Position numbers and translations under genes: made by a program
Assembly (NCBI GenBank): GCA_903918755.1
Contig: CAIXFN010000014.1
Coordinates: forward strand, 248,001-312,000
DNA: 64,000 bases
Source: an uncultured Pedosphaera sp.
Lineage (GTDB): Bacteria; Verrucomicrobiota; Verrucomicrobiia; Limisphaerales; Pedosphaeraceae
Direction: 5' to 3'
Notes under the pieces: model-generated
Told to the model about the DNA's origin: nothing
What the model saw: only the letters and a program-made list of their open reading frames with translations
Database searches by the model: none
Shown: positions 39,375 to 49,070 of the stretch, piece after piece
Layout of the letters: the number at the start of each line of letters is the position of its first letter
How positions within the stretch are numbered: the first letter of the stretch is position 1

Positions 39375-39983
39375 ATGGCTCGTTATTCAGGTCCCCGCGT
39401 CCGCATCAGCCGCCGTTTCGGTGTGCCCATCTTCGGCCCGTCCAAATATTTGGAACGCCGTAACTACGGTCCCGGTGTTCACGGTCCCAAGTCCCGCCGC
39501 AAACACACCGATTACGGTCTCGGTTTGATCGAGAAGCAAAAGCTCCGTTATTACTACGGGCTGATGGAGAAGCAATTCCGTGGTGTCTACGAGCGCGCTT
39601 TGAAACGCCGTGGCGTTACCGGCGAGCAGATGCTCCAAATCCTGGAAACCCGTTTGGATAATGTGGTTTTTCATTTGGGTTTTGCCAGCACCCGCGCCGC
39701 CGCCCGCCAGTTGACCGCCCATGGTCATGTCAAGGTGAATGGCCGCAAGGTCAATATCCCCTCTTTCGCCCTCAAGGTGAATGACGTGATCGAAATCAAG
39801 GAAAACAGTGTTTCCCGTCAACTCGCCACCAAGAACATGGAAGGTTCCACCAGCCGTGCGATTCCTGATTGGCTTTCCCTGAATAAGGAAGCTTTCAAGG
39901 GTGTCGTGATGCGGGTTCCTTCCCGCGACGAAATCCGCCCCATTGCCAACGAGCAAGCTGTGGTTGAATTTTATTCCCGCTAA
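39375..39983 (+). CDS. rpsD: 30S ribosomal protein S4 (uS4)
   Basis: 202 residues. Opening ARYSGPRVRISRRFG; the S4 RNA-binding motif is LDNVVFHLGFASTRAAARQL...HGHVKVNGRKVNIPS. Zinc ligands of the N-terminus are absent (C-minus form). In other bacteria S4 represses the alpha operon. Confidence 0.97.
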   Translation: MARYSGPRVRISRRFGVPIFGPSKYLERRNYGPGVHGPKSRRKHTDYGLGLIEKQKLRYYYGLMEKQFRGVYERALKRRGVTGEQMLQILETRLDNVVFHLGFASTRAAARQLTAHGHVKVNGRKVNIPSFALKVNDVIEIKENSVSRQLATKNMEGSTSRAIPDWLSLNKEAFKGVVMRVPSRDEIRPIANEQAVVEFYSR

Positions 39984-40022
39984 TTAAAACCGCTCCCTGC
40001 AGGAGCAATAGGCAAATACACG

Positions 40023-40058
40023 GGCCTCACCGGCTGCGGGAATCAACCCGGCGGGGCC
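40023..40058 (+). promoter_or_regulatory. Hairpin in the rpsD-rpoA spacer
   Basis: GGCCTCACCGG (40023-40033) pairs with CCGGCGGGGCC (40048-40058) with one mismatch and one wobble. It sits in a 103-base spacer just before rpoA, with no T-run. A processing or translational control element is possible. Confidence 0.4.
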
Positions 40059-40086
40059 AGATTAAATTTGCCGGAAAGTAATATAT

Positions 40087-41118
40087 ATGCCAGTTCGTTT
40101 AGGTCGTTTTGAAATGCCCAAACGGTTGACCAAGGAAGAGTCGACCGCCACGGAAACTTACGCCAAATTCGTTGCCGAACCGTTTGAAACCGGTTATGGG
40201 CACACGATTGGTAACTCGCTTCGCCGGGTGCTTCTTTCTTCGCTGGAAGGCGCCGCCATCACCTCGATCAAAATCGATGGGGCGATGCATGAATTTACCA
40301 CCGTGGATGGGGTCGTGGAGGATGTCACCGACATCGTCCTCAACCTGAAGAAGATCCTGTTCAAGGCCCACAGCCGCGAATCCCAGAACCTCCTGTTGTC
40401 CGTCAACAAGGAAGGCGAAGTGACCGCCGGTGATATCACCCTGAACCAGCACATTGAGTTGGTGAATCCCAAACAACGGATTTGCACCATCGACAAGAAA
40501 AAGAAGCTGGAGATGGAACTCGAAGTCAAGGTTGGCCGCGGTTTTTGCCCGGGCGACGAGAATAAGAAACCCAATCAGCCCATTGGCGTCATTGCCATTG
40601 ATTCGCTTTTTTCTCCCGTCACTCGCGTCCGCTATGCGGTCGAAAGCGCCCGCGTTGGACAGCGCACCGATTATGACCGCTTGCTGGTCGAAATCTGGAC
40701 TGACGGCCGCATCACCCCCGATGACGCCCTCACCCAGGCCTCGGCGATCCTCCAGCATCATTTGGATGTGTTCGTGGGTTACGACAAGAACGCCGTCGAG
40801 TTCGAGGAAGTGGTGGACAAGCAGGACGAGGAAAAGACCAAGCTCAAGAAGCTCTTGAGCATGAGTGTCAATGAAATTGAACTCAGCGTCCGCGCCGCCA
40901 ACTGCCTGAATAACGCCAACATCACCACTGTCGGCCAACTCGCCATGAAGAGCGAAGCAGAGATGTTGAAGTACCGTAACTTTGGCAAGAAATCGCTCAA
41001 CGAAATCAAGGATAAACTTTCGACCCTGGGTCTGACTCTGGGGATGACTTTTGACGCCGACACCCTCGAAGCCCCGAAGGAAGAAGGGGCGGCTCCGGAA
41101 TCGACCACGACCGAATAA
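40087..41118 (+). CDS. rpoA: RNA polymerase alpha subunit
   Basis: 343 residues. N-terminal dimerisation domain (GHTIGNSLRRVLLSSLEGAA) and C-terminal DNA-binding domain with ELSVRAANCLNNANI, which keeps the Arg that contacts UP elements. A linker rich in charged residues joins them, and the tail is acidic. Usual position in the alpha block. Confidence 0.97.
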   Translation: MPVRLGRFEMPKRLTKEESTATETYAKFVAEPFETGYGHTIGNSLRRVLLSSLEGAAITSIKIDGAMHEFTTVDGVVEDVTDIVLNLKKILFKAHSRESQNLLLSVNKEGEVTAGDITLNQHIELVNPKQRICTIDKKKKLEMELEVKVGRGFCPGDENKKPNQPIGVIAIDSLFSPVTRVRYAVESARVGQRTDYDRLLVEIWTDGRITPDDALTQASAILQHHLDVFVGYDKNAVEFEEVVDKQDEEKTKLKKLLSMSVNEIELSVRAANCLNNANITTVGQLAMKSEAEMLKYRNFGKKSLNEIKDKLSTLGLTLGMTFDADTLEAPKEEGAAPESTTTE

Positions 41119-41126
41119 TAGTTTTT

Positions 41127-41543
41127 ATGCGACACTTAAAGCGAACTGCCAAATTGGGCCGCACGGGTACCCACCGTAATGCGATGCTCGCCAACTTGGT
41201 TTGCAGTCTGATCATTCACAAACGTGTGACCACCACGCTGGCCAAGGCCAAAGCCGCGCGTTCGGTGGCCGAAAAAATGGTCACGCTGGGCAAGCAGGGC
41301 ACCCTTCATGATCGCCGATTGGCGGTCGCCCGATTGCACCAGGAGGACGCCGTCCGCGTTCTGTTTAACGACATTGCCCCGACCCAAAAGGAACGCCGCG
41401 GAGGCTATACCCGCATCATCCAATTGGAGCAACGTCCCGGTGATGCCGCCCAAAAGGCCATTCTTGAATTTGTGGATGTGCCTGGGGCCGTCGAAGTGGT
41501 GGCTCCGGTTGACGCCGGATCCGGCCCCTCGGCCTCAGCCTGA
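41127..41543 (+). CDS. rplQ: 50S ribosomal protein L17 (bL17)
   Basis: 138 residues. RHLKRTAKLGRTGTHRNAM opening, LIIHKRVTTTLAKAKA, and GGYTRIIQLEQRPGDAA are signatures. Last gene of the supercluster, 8 bases after rpoA and directly before an intrinsic terminator. Confidence 0.97.
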   Translation: MRHLKRTAKLGRTGTHRNAMLANLVCSLIIHKRVTTTLAKAKAARSVAEKMVTLGKQGTLHDRRLAVARLHQEDAVRVLFNDIAPTQKERRGGYTRIIQLEQRPGDAAQKAILEFVDVPGAVEVVAPVDAGSGPSASA

Positions 41544-41563
41544 TTAGCGGTTTGATTTTTCAC

Positions 41564-41592
41564 GGGCCCGTTCTTCGGAACGGGCCCTTTTT
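41564..41592 (+). terminator. Terminator of the ribosomal supercluster
   Basis: GGGCCCGTTC (41564-41573), a TTCG tetraloop (41574-41577), GAACGGGCCC (41578-41587) and TTTTT (41588-41592). A perfect 10-pair stem with the stable UUCG loop. Confidence 0.95.
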
Positions 41593-41695
41593 ATTTCCGG
41601 GCCACGACTCTCGGCGCTCGGCAATTTTCCTTGGCGCTGATTCGAAATACGGTTAGGTAATACCTCTTTCACGGATTGATTATTATTACCGGCGC

Positions 41696-43081
41696 ATGAC
41701 TTCTCAACCAACCACTGCTGTTTCACCCTGGTGGCGTCAACTAAACCGGGGGCATTGGTTTGTTTTTGCCGTGGCCTCCCTGGCCTGGCTTTTTGATTGC
41801 CTCGACCAACAGCTTTTTATCCTGGCCCGAAATTCCGCGATGGTCGCCTTGTCTCCGCCCCACACGGATCCGGCGCTCCTGAAAGCCGCGGGTTCGAATG
41901 CCACGGCAATTTTTGTGGCTGGTTGGGCGGTCGGTGGGCTGATTTTCGGTGCTGTGGGCGACCGGATCGGGCGCGCCAAAACCCTCGCCATGACGGTGCT
42001 GCTTTATTCGGTGTTTACGGGTCTATCCGCCTTCGCCACCAGCGTGCCGATGTTTGAATTCTTCCGCTTCCTGACGGGATTGGGGGTGGGGGGGGTGTTC
42101 GGTCTTTCCGTAGCCCTGGTGGCGGATTCCCTGCCGGATGCGGCCCGGCCCCATGCCCTCGGGGTGCTCCAGGCGCTCTCCGCCGTGGGTAATGTTTCCG
42201 CCGGATTGATTAGTATTCTTGTGGGTTGGCTGGAGACATTCAAGATCGCCCCCGGGAGCGCCTGGCGGTGGATGTTTCTGATCGGCGCTTTGCCGGCTTT
42301 CCTTTGTGTTTTTATTCAGATTCGGCTGCGGGAGCCCGAGAAATGGGTCAAAGCCCGCGCGGCCGGCAAGGTCAGCGGCGTGCGCTTCGGCAGTTATGCC
42401 GTCCTCTTGGGCGATGTCCGCTGGCGTTCCCGGGCCTTGATCGGGATGTTGTTGTGCGTTTCGGGTGTTATTGGCTTATGGGGGATTGGGTTTTTCAGTC
42501 CCGAATTGACCAAAGATGTCATTGGTCGAATGCTGAAGAGCGAGGGCATTCCGCCGGAAAAATTGGCTGGCTACGGCACCATGTGGACCGGACTGAGCCT
42601 GATTTGTCAGAATCTCGGGGCGTTCGCCGGCATGATGATCTTCACGAAGCTTGCCAGCCAATACGGTCGTAAGCCGGTTTTTGCCGTCGCCTTTGTCTGC
42701 GCCATGTTGAGCACCATCGGGGTGTTTCGATTCTTTAACGCTCGGGGCGACATTTTTTGGATGATTCCGCTGATGGGATTTTTCCAACTTTCCCTGTTCG
42801 CCGGTTTTGCCATCTACCTGCCGGAACTCTTTCCCGTAAGTTTGCGAAGCACGGGCACCAGTTTTTGCTACAACGTGGGGCGTTTTGTGGCCGCCGCCGG
42901 TCCTTTCTTCATGGGGCGGTTGACCACCGCTTTGGCGGCTGGTGCCGTGACGCCCGAGGCTAAATTGCAGGCTTTCCGCAATGCGGGTTGCTGGATGAGT
43001 GGCATTTTTCTGCTCGGCTTGATTGCCCTGCCTTTTCTGCCGGAAACCAAAGGTCGCCCCCTCCCCGAGGACTCGCCCTAA
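41696..43081 (+). CDS. MFS transporter
   Basis: A 461-residue inner-membrane transporter of the major facilitator superfamily with about 12 hydrophobic segments. The loop 2-3 motif is GDRIGRAKTLA, and the fifth-helix region is FLTGLGVGGVFGLSVALVAD, as in sugar/organic-acid:proton symporters. The final loops have LPELFPVSLRSTGTSFCYN. The opening region resembles the aromatic-acid or sialate type, but the substrate cannot be assigned. It is a single gene after the supercluster terminator. Confidence 0.88.
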   Translation: MTSQPTTAVSPWWRQLNRGHWFVFAVASLAWLFDCLDQQLFILARNSAMVALSPPHTDPALLKAAGSNATAIFVAGWAVGGLIFGAVGDRIGRAKTLAMTVLLYSVFTGLSAFATSVPMFEFFRFLTGLGVGGVFGLSVALVADSLPDAARPHALGVLQALSAVGNVSAGLISILVGWLETFKIAPGSAWRWMFLIGALPAFLCVFIQIRLREPEKWVKARAAGKVSGVRFGSYAVLLGDVRWRSRALIGMLLCVSGVIGLWGIGFFSPELTKDVIGRMLKSEGIPPEKLAGYGTMWTGLSLICQNLGAFAGMMIFTKLASQYGRKPVFAVAFVCAMLSTIGVFRFFNARGDIFWMIPLMGFFQLSLFAGFAIYLPELFPVSLRSTGTSFCYNVGRFVAAAGPFFMGRLTTALAAGAVTPEAKLQAFRNAGCWMSGIFLLGLIALPFLPETKGRPLPEDSP

Positions 43082-43191
43082 TTGTCCGGCCGGCCCGGCC
43101 AAAACCGGAAATCTTCATCCGACGCAAACAATTTGTTTCCAAACCGTTGCGATTGGGATAAATTAAAAATGTATCGGGTATGAATTATTGC

Positions 43192-43219
43192 GTGACAAGC
43201 GTCTGCTTCCGTTTATAGT
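43192..43219 (+). promoter_or_regulatory. Promoter of tRNA-Glu
   Basis: GTGACA (43192-43197), a 16-base spacer and TATAGT (43214-43219). Transcription would start near 43226, a few bases before the tRNA at 43234. Confidence 0.6.
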
Positions 43220-43233
43220 TCATCCCCCTTGAC

Positions 43234-43308
43234 GACCCTATCGTCTAGCGGTTAGGACACCGCCCTTTCACGGCGGGTGCACGGGTTCGATTCCCGTTAG
43301 GGTCGCCA
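43234..43308 (+). tRNA. tRNA-Glu (anticodon TTC)
   Basis: Acceptor GACCCTA pairs with TAGGGTC. Anticodon arm CCGCC-CTTTCAC-GGCGG gives TTC. T arm GGTTCGATTCC. The CCA end is encoded (43306-43308). Confidence 0.95.
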
Positions 43309-43370
43309 TTTTTATCTTTCCCGCCTCGGGGCGCATTCGTTATGCTGATTTCATAATGACCAAAGCCTGA

Positions 43371-46300
43371 TTGATCCGTGTGATTTCCACCAACTTCAAT
43401 CGCATCCTGATCATTGATGATAACCGCTCCATTCATGATGATTTCCGCAAAATTCTCCGGGCTGAAGATGAGCTGACCGCAAATTTGGACTCCGCTGCGG
43501 CGCTCCTGTTTGACGAAACCCTGACTGCCGATGGCCTTCCCCGTTTTGCGATTGACTCGGCTTATCAGGGCCAGGAGGGCTTGGAAATGGTGCAGGCCGC
43601 CGCGGCCACCGAGCACCCTTATGCGATGGCTTTTGTGGATGTGCGCATGCCTCCGGGATGGACCGGGATCGAAACGGTCAAACGGATTTGGGAAGTTGTT
43701 CCCAGCTTGCAAGTCGTCATCTGTACTGCTTTTTCGGATTATTCCTGGACTGATATCATCCGGCAATTGGGCGTCAGTGACCAATTGCTGATTCTCAAAA
43801 AGCCCTTTGACAGCATCGAGGTCCGGCAGTTTGCCTGTGCGATGTGCAAGAAATGGGCGCTTGCCCGGGAATTGCAGAACCATCTTGAGGGATTGCAGGC
43901 GCTGGTGAGCGCGCGCACTGCCGATTTGAACCGGGCCTTGTCCCTCACCCAGGCTGCTTTTGAGTCCACGGCGGATGGGTTGCTCGTGGTCGATCTGGCC
44001 GGACGTTTGGTGAATTGCAACCAGCGCTTTCTCAAGATGTGGAGCCTGCCGCAGCCACTGCCGCCCCTCGGCCCGGAAGAGATTTGGACTTTGCTGGGCG
44101 CTCGTGTGACGGGGCGGGAGCAGTTTTTGGCCCATGTTAGCAGTTCGGGGACGGGTGTTCCCGCCGGTGGTTCCCTGCCTCTCCAACTCACCGATGGTGT
44201 CTGTTTTGAATACAGTTACGAGACCCAGCGGATTGATGGCCAGATCGTGGGCCGCGTTTGGAGTTTCAGCGATGTCACCCAGCGCAAGGTAGCCGAGCAG
44301 GCGCTTTTGGATTCCCGAACCCGCTTGCGCGCCGTCTGGGAGAGCTCCGTCGATGGTATGCGATTGACCGATGAGGAAGGGGTGGTGGTATCTGTCAACC
44401 GGGCTTTTTGCCGACTCATGGAAATGCGCCGGGAGGAACTGGTGGGGAGTGTCTTCACCGTCTGTTACGCGCCCAGCCAAAAACCCGAGCATGCCCTCAA
44501 TAAATACCGGCAAAATTTCGCCTCCCGCAAGACCGAGAAGTTCATCGAACGGCGGGTCACGCTCCGCTCCGGCCGGGAAATTGATCTGGAGGTGGCCAAT
44601 TCCTTTTTGGAGTTGAGTTCCGAGCGTCCGCTGCTGTTGGGGCTGTTCCGGGACATTACGGTCCGTAAACTTGCGGAGCGCGAATTGGCCCAGGCCCGGG
44701 ATCTGGCTTTGGAATCCGCCCGTCTCAAGGCGGAATTTTTGGCCAATACCAGCCACGAGATTCGGACGCCGATGAATGGCGTCATTGGCATGACCGGTTT
44801 ATTGCTGGACACCACCCTTACTCAGCAACAGCGGCAATATGCCGAGACTATTCGCGGTTCGGCGGAAGCGCTGCTGGCCATCATCAATGATATTCTTGAT
44901 TTTTCGAAGATTGAAGCGGGTAAGCTGAACTTGGAGTCCCTTGATTTCAACCTCAACGATGCGGTGGAAGGCGTCCTGGAACTGCTGGCGGAGCGGGCCC
45001 AGGCCAAGGGGATAGAGCTGGCCGGTTTCGTCCATCCGGAAGCGGAGAGCCTCCTGCGTGGTGACATTTACCGGTTGCGTCAGATTTTAACCAATTTGGT
45101 CGGTAACGCCATCAAGTTTACCGAAGTCGGCGAGGTGGTAATTGACGTGACGCAGGAGGGCATCAATGACGGTCACGTCCGGTTGCGCTTCACCGTCAAG
45201 GACACCGGGATAGGGATCGCGCCCGAAGTCCAGGCCCGGCTGTTCCAGGCCTTCAGCCAGGCCGATGGTTCCATGTCGCGGAAATATGGCGGCACGGGGC
45301 TCGGTCTCGCCATTACCAAGCAACTGGTCACGCTGATGAATGGGGAACTGGGAGTTGAAAGCCATCCTGGCGAAGGATCCCTCTTCTGGTTTACCGTGCA
45401 ATTTGAGCGGCAGACGCCTGCTACCCCGGCCGTGGTTCTGCCCAATTATGACCTGGCTAATGTCCGCATTCTCATCGTGGACGACAACAGCACGAACCGG
45501 CAGATTCTCCGGCATCAGACGGAGTCTTGGCGGATGCGGAGCGATGTGGCAGCTTCCGGCGGGGAAGCATTGGAGCGGCTGCAGGTGGCGGCCGTGGCCG
45601 GGGATCCTTACGAGATCGCCATCCTCGACATGCAGATGCCCGAAATGGATGGATTGTCCCTGGCCCGGGCCATCAAGGAAGTTCCGACTACCGCCGGCAC
45701 CCGATTGATCATCCTGACCTCCTTGGGACAACAATTGGATCCCGGCCAGCTGGGCAACTACGGGATCGACGATTATCAGACCAAGCCGGTTAAACAGTCC
45801 CAGCTTTTCAATTGCCTTGCCGCGATCCGGGGACGCGTCACGCCACCCGGCCAGCGCCCGCCAACCACCAACCCGGTGAAGGGCATCCCTTTGGCCGGGC
45901 AAAAACCTCGCATCCTGCTCGCGGAGGATAGTGCCGTGAACCGGCAGGTCGCCTTGGGGCAGTTGCGGAAACTGGGGTGTGCGGCCGACGCCGTGGACAA
46001 TGGCCTCGCCGTCCTTGCCGCGCTGGCTCATTCGGACTATGACATCATTTTGATGGATGGCCAGATGCTGCAGTTGGATGGCTATGAAACCACCCGGCAA
46101 ATTCGAGCGACGCCGGCTCTCCGCCGGACCGCTCTCCGGCCCGATCAACCGCTGCACATCATTGCCATGACCGCCAATGCCATGACCGGTGACCGGGAAA
46201 AATGCCTTGCCGCCGGCATGGATGATTACTTGAGTAAACCGGTTTCGGACAGCGAATTGCGCGCGGCCTTGCAACGGTGGCAAAATAAGATTTTTGGCGC

Positions 46301-46673
46301 CCCGCTGCCTGCGGTGGTGACCCCGGTGGACCCCGGCGAATCCCGCGAACTGCCGGTTGAACTGGAACGCCTGGACGAGATCACCGGCGGTGAGGAATCC
46401 ATCCGGGCGGAAATCATTACGCAGTATTTGCAAAATGCCACGGAATTGTTGGGTGACCTTGCCCAGGCGGTCGCCGCCGGGTCGGCCGCCGACCTGCAAC
46501 GCATCGCCCACCAATTGCGGGGGTCCAGCGCGACCTGTGGCATGACGGCCGTGGTGGCTCCCTTGCGGGAGATTGAACAATTGGGCCGGGAGGGGAAGGC
46601 GGAGGGATCCGCGCTCATTTATCGCGAAGTATTGGCGCAATTTGAGCGCATCCGCCAATTTTTGGGCCGGTGA
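43371..46673 (+). CDS. Large hybrid sensor histidine kinase (REC-PAS-PAS-HisKA-HATPase-REC-REC-HPt)
   Basis: 1100 residues from TTG at 43371 (GTG at 43380 is an alternative). It starts with a receiver domain ([10 protein letters not shown], phospho-Asp near 90). Two PAS domains follow at about 185-300 and 310-430, then the HisKA domain with His462 in [10 protein letters not shown]. An HATPase follows ([24 protein letters not shown]). Two further receivers carry Asp753 and Asp896, and an HPt domain has His1047 in [10 protein letters not shown]. No membrane helix, so it is cytosolic. It holds a complete internal phosphorelay but no output domain; the final target must be another protein. It stands alone after tRNA-Glu. 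Confidence 0.93.
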   Translation: MIRVISTNFNRILIIDDNRSIHDDFRKILRAEDELTANLDSAAALLFDETLTADGLPRFAIDSAYQGQEGLEMVQAAAATEHPYAMAFVDVRMPPGWTGIETVKRIWEVVPSLQVVICTAFSDYSWTDIIRQLGVSDQLLILKKPFDSIEVRQFACAMCKKWALARELQNHLEGLQALVSARTADLNRALSLTQAAFESTADGLLVVDLAGRLVNCNQRFLKMWSLPQPLPPLGPEEIWTLLGARVTGREQFLAHVSSSGTGVPAGGSLPLQLTDGVCFEYSYETQRIDGQIVGRVWSFSDVTQRKVAEQALLDSRTRLRAVWESSVDGMRLTDEEGVVVSVNRAFCRLMEMRREELVGSVFTVCYAPSQKPEHALNKYRQNFASRKTEKFIERRVTLRSGREIDLEVANSFLELSSERPLLLGLFRDITVRKLAERELAQARDLALESARLKAEFLANTSHEIRTPMNGVIGMTGLLLDTTLTQQQRQYAETIRGSAEALLAIINDILDFSKIEAGKLNLESLDFNLNDAVEGVLELLAERAQAKGIELAGFVHPEAESLLRGDIYRLRQILTNLVGNAIKFTEVGEVVIDVTQEGINDGHVRLRFTVKDTGIGIAPEVQARLFQAFSQADGSMSRKYGGTGLGLAITKQLVTLMNGELGVESHPGEGSLFWFTVQFERQTPATPAVVLPNYDLANVRILIVDDNSTNRQILRHQTESWRMRSDVAASGGEALERLQVAAVAGDPYEIAILDMQMPEMDGLSLARAIKEVPTTAGTRLIILTSLGQQLDPGQLGNYGIDDYQTKPVKQSQLFNCLAAIRGRVTPPGQRPPTTNPVKGIPLAGQKPRILLAEDSAVNRQVALGQLRKLGCAADAVDNGLAVLAALAHSDYDIILMDGQMLQLDGYETTRQIRATPALRRTALRPDQPLHIIAMTANAMTGDREKCLAAGMDDYLSKPVSDSELRAALQRWQNKIFGAPLPAVVTPVDPGESRELPVELERLDEITGGEESIRAEIITQYLQNATELLGDLAQAVAAGSAADLQRIAHQLRGSSATCGMTAVVAPLREIEQLGREGKAEGSALIYREVLAQFERIRQFLGR

Positions 46674-46792
46674 CATCGGGTTGGCCGGAGTGCCCGCGGG
46701 CGGCTTTTCGGGATGCTCTCCCGGCTTGACTCGTATCCCCCGACTCAAGCAGGGTGTAGCCGGATCTTTGTCGAACCATTTATTGCACACAT

Positions 46793-47683
46793 ATGCCGAA
46801 TCCCTGGACTGGAAAAGGAAACCCTTATACTCGTAAAGAAGTCATTGAGCGTCTGCGCGCCACGCTGAAAAAGGGACAACCCCTGATTGCCGCCGGCGCC
46901 GGCACTGGCATTAGTGCCAAGTTTATCGAACGGGGTGGGGCGGACCTCATCATCATCTACAACTCCGGACGCTTCCGCATGGCGGGGCATGGTTCCACCG
47001 CCGGCTTGATGGCGTATGGTGATGCCAATGCCGTGGCCATGGAAATCGGCGAGTTCGAAGTCTTGCCCGTCGTGGAGGAGATTCCCGTGATTTGCGGGGT
47101 TCATGCCACCGACCCCCGCCGGCGTATGTGGCATTGGTTGCTGCAGGTCAAGGACATGGGCTTTTCCGGTGTGAATAATTTTCCGACCCATACCATTGTG
47201 GACGGTCATTTTCGCCAGGTTTTGGAGGAAACCGGCATGAGCGTGCAAAAAGAGTATGAGATGGTCGCGCTGGCCTGCAAAATGGACCTGTTCAGCATCG
47301 TTTATGTGGCCACCGCCGCGGAGGCTAAATTAATGGCGGAAGCCGGGGCGGATGCCATCATCGCGCATGTCGGAACCACGATCGGTGGCTCGATTGGCGT
47401 GACTGGGGCGGTTTGTACCATGGATGATGCCGTGGCCCGCACCCAAAGTATCATTGATGGTGCCCGCAAAGTGCGGAAGGACATTTTCTTCCTCTCCCAT
47501 GGCGGACCAATTTGCACGCCGGAGGACGCGGCTTACATCAACGAGCACACCGATTGTGTGGGATTCGTCGGCGCTTCCAGCCTGGAACGTATCGCCGTGG
47601 AAAAATCCCTCACGGATCTGACGCGCAAATTCAAGACCATCCCCGTTCGCAAGGAGTCCCTGAGCCCATTTAGGAAAAAATGA
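46793..47683 (+). CDS. PEP-hydrolase-family TIM-barrel protein
   Basis: 296 residues with the pattern of Pfam PEP_hydrolase (PF09370): GAGTGISAKFIERGGADLI, YNSGRFRM, ICGVHATDPRR and VGTTIGGSIG. The fold is a TIM barrel related to isocitrate lyase/PEP mutase enzymes. In many genomes this family is paired with, or fused to, the UPF0261/Tm-1 family. Here the Tm-1 gene is the next gene but convergent, with 18 bases between stops. Biochemical function is poorly defined. Confidence 0.85.
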   Translation: MPNPWTGKGNPYTRKEVIERLRATLKKGQPLIAAGAGTGISAKFIERGGADLIIIYNSGRFRMAGHGSTAGLMAYGDANAVAMEIGEFEVLPVVEEIPVICGVHATDPRRRMWHWLLQVKDMGFSGVNNFPTHTIVDGHFRQVLEETGMSVQKEYEMVALACKMDLFSIVYVATAAEAKLMAEAGADAIIAHVGTTIGGSIGVTGAVCTMDDAVARTQSIIDGARKVRKDIFFLSHGGPICTPEDAAYINEHTDCVGFVGASSLERIAVEKSLTDLTRKFKTIPVRKESLSPFRKK

Positions 47684-47701
47684 GACCGCGCCCGGTGCCC
47701 C

Positions 47702-48934
47702 CTAGGCACTGACCGGTTGCCCGGCCTTCGCCCGGGCCAGGTTCTCCAGCAAAGCGTTGGCGCAGGCGGTGGCAAAGGCGGGATCGTTGATGGCGCAATC
47801 CATCTCGATCACCGGAATATCCCGGCGCAAACCGGATTTCAGGGCCGCGAATAACGCGGTGTCCGCTTCACTGTCCGCGAACGGTTGTCCCGGTTCACTG
47901 ATCACGCTGACGCCGCCCCGGGGCAACAGCACTGTCACCGGTCCTTGGGAAAGATTCAATTTCTCTGCCAGAATTGCCCCGAGGCACGCGCATTCCGCCG
48001 GGGACGTCCGCATCAAAGTCACTTGCGGATTGTGCGCGTAAAATTTGCGCCCCTGATATTTTGCCGGGACGGTTTCCGGCGCGTTGAAGTTCACCATGTC
48101 CAGACAGCCCGGGGTGACGATCGCCGGTACCCCCATGCGCGCTGCCGCCTCCAGCCGGGTTGGCCCCGCCGAAAGCACCCCGCCGGCCAGTTCATCCGCC
48201 CATTCTGTGGTGGTGATGTCCAACACCCCGGCGACCAGTCCGGTTTCGATGAGGGACTCCATTATCCGTCCCCCGGTGCCGGTGGCGTGAAATACCAGGA
48301 CCTCGTAGCCAGCCGCCTCCAGGAGTTTGCGGGCGACTTGCACACAATCGGTCGTGTTGCCAAACATGCTGGCCACGATTACCGGCTTGTCCGCCGCGAC
48401 CGGCACGACGGCCTCCACCATGCCGCAGATAGCCCCCGCCGCCCGGGTTAGTATTTGCCGTGAAATCCGGTTTAGGCCGGCCACGTCCACGATGCTGGGA
48501 AACATTACAATATCCTTCACCCCAAGGTATTGGGCGGTGTTGCCACTCGCCAGGGTGGACACCATCACTTTGGGGAAACCGATCGGCAAAGCGCGCATTC
48601 CCGCCGTGCCGATGGCGGTGCCGCCTCCTCCTCCCAGGGAGATCACGCCATCGATCCGCTTTTCCGCCAACAATCGGGCGAGGATGCGGGGAGCCCCTTC
48701 CGCCATGGCTTTGACGGCCTCGCCCCGGTCATGGCGGGCCACCAGGCTCTGATAGTCAACTCCCGCCGCGGCGGTCACCTCCTGCCGGGTGACATCGGGT
48801 GCCAGCGTTGGTGCGCCAAGGATGCCCACATCGATCACCAGAGTTTGGTGCCCGCGGGCGCGGATTTGTTGTGCGACGAACCCATGTTCCTCGCCCTTAG
48901 TGTCCATCGTCCCCAAAATTGCGATTGTCGCCAT
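47702..48934 (-). CDS. Tm-1-like ATP-binding protein (UPF0261)
   Basis: 410 residues from the ATG at 48934 (MATIAILGTMDTKGEE), where the family begins; an upstream TTG/ATG would add about 11 residues. The N-terminal domain has the LGGGGGTAIGTAGMRALPIG nucleotide loop, and the second domain has the GVLDITTTEWADELAGG and PGCLDMVNF blocks. It is related to the tomato Tm-1 virus resistance protein, whose bacterial relatives are of unknown function. Convergent with the PEP-hydrolase-family gene and divergent from the GH71/99-like gene. Confidence 0.88.
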   Translation of the reverse strand: MATIAILGTMDTKGEEHGFVAQQIRARGHQTLVIDVGILGAPTLAPDVTRQEVTAAAGVDYQSLVARHDRGEAVKAMAEGAPRILARLLAEKRIDGVISLGGGGGTAIGTAGMRALPIGFPKVMVSTLASGNTAQYLGVKDIVMFPSIVDVAGLNRISRQILTRAAGAICGMVEAVVPVAADKPVIVASMFGNTTDCVQVARKLLEAAGYEVLVFHATGTGGRIMESLIETGLVAGVLDITTTEWADELAGGVLSAGPTRLEAAARMGVPAIVTPGCLDMVNFNAPETVPAKYQGRKFYAHNPQVTLMRTSPAECACLGAILAEKLNLSQGPVTVLLPRGGVSVISEPGQPFADSEADTALFAALKSGLRRDIPVIEMDCAINDPAFATACANALLENLARAKAGQPVSA

Positions 48935-49070
48935 AATAATCCGTGGTTTTGCATCCAACATTATCATTCCGCCGTCGGCAGGTTAAGCAATTTGATGCCG
49001 GAGAATTGCCTGAATGCGGGACGTTGCTGCGGAGTCAAATTGAAATTGCATTCACTTGATCGATAATCTT

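Noticed and set aside
47695-47709. GTGCC...GGCAC hairpin as a shared terminator of the convergent PEP-hydrolase and Tm-1 genes
   Set aside because: Only five pairs, no T-run, and it overlaps the Tm-1 coding end.
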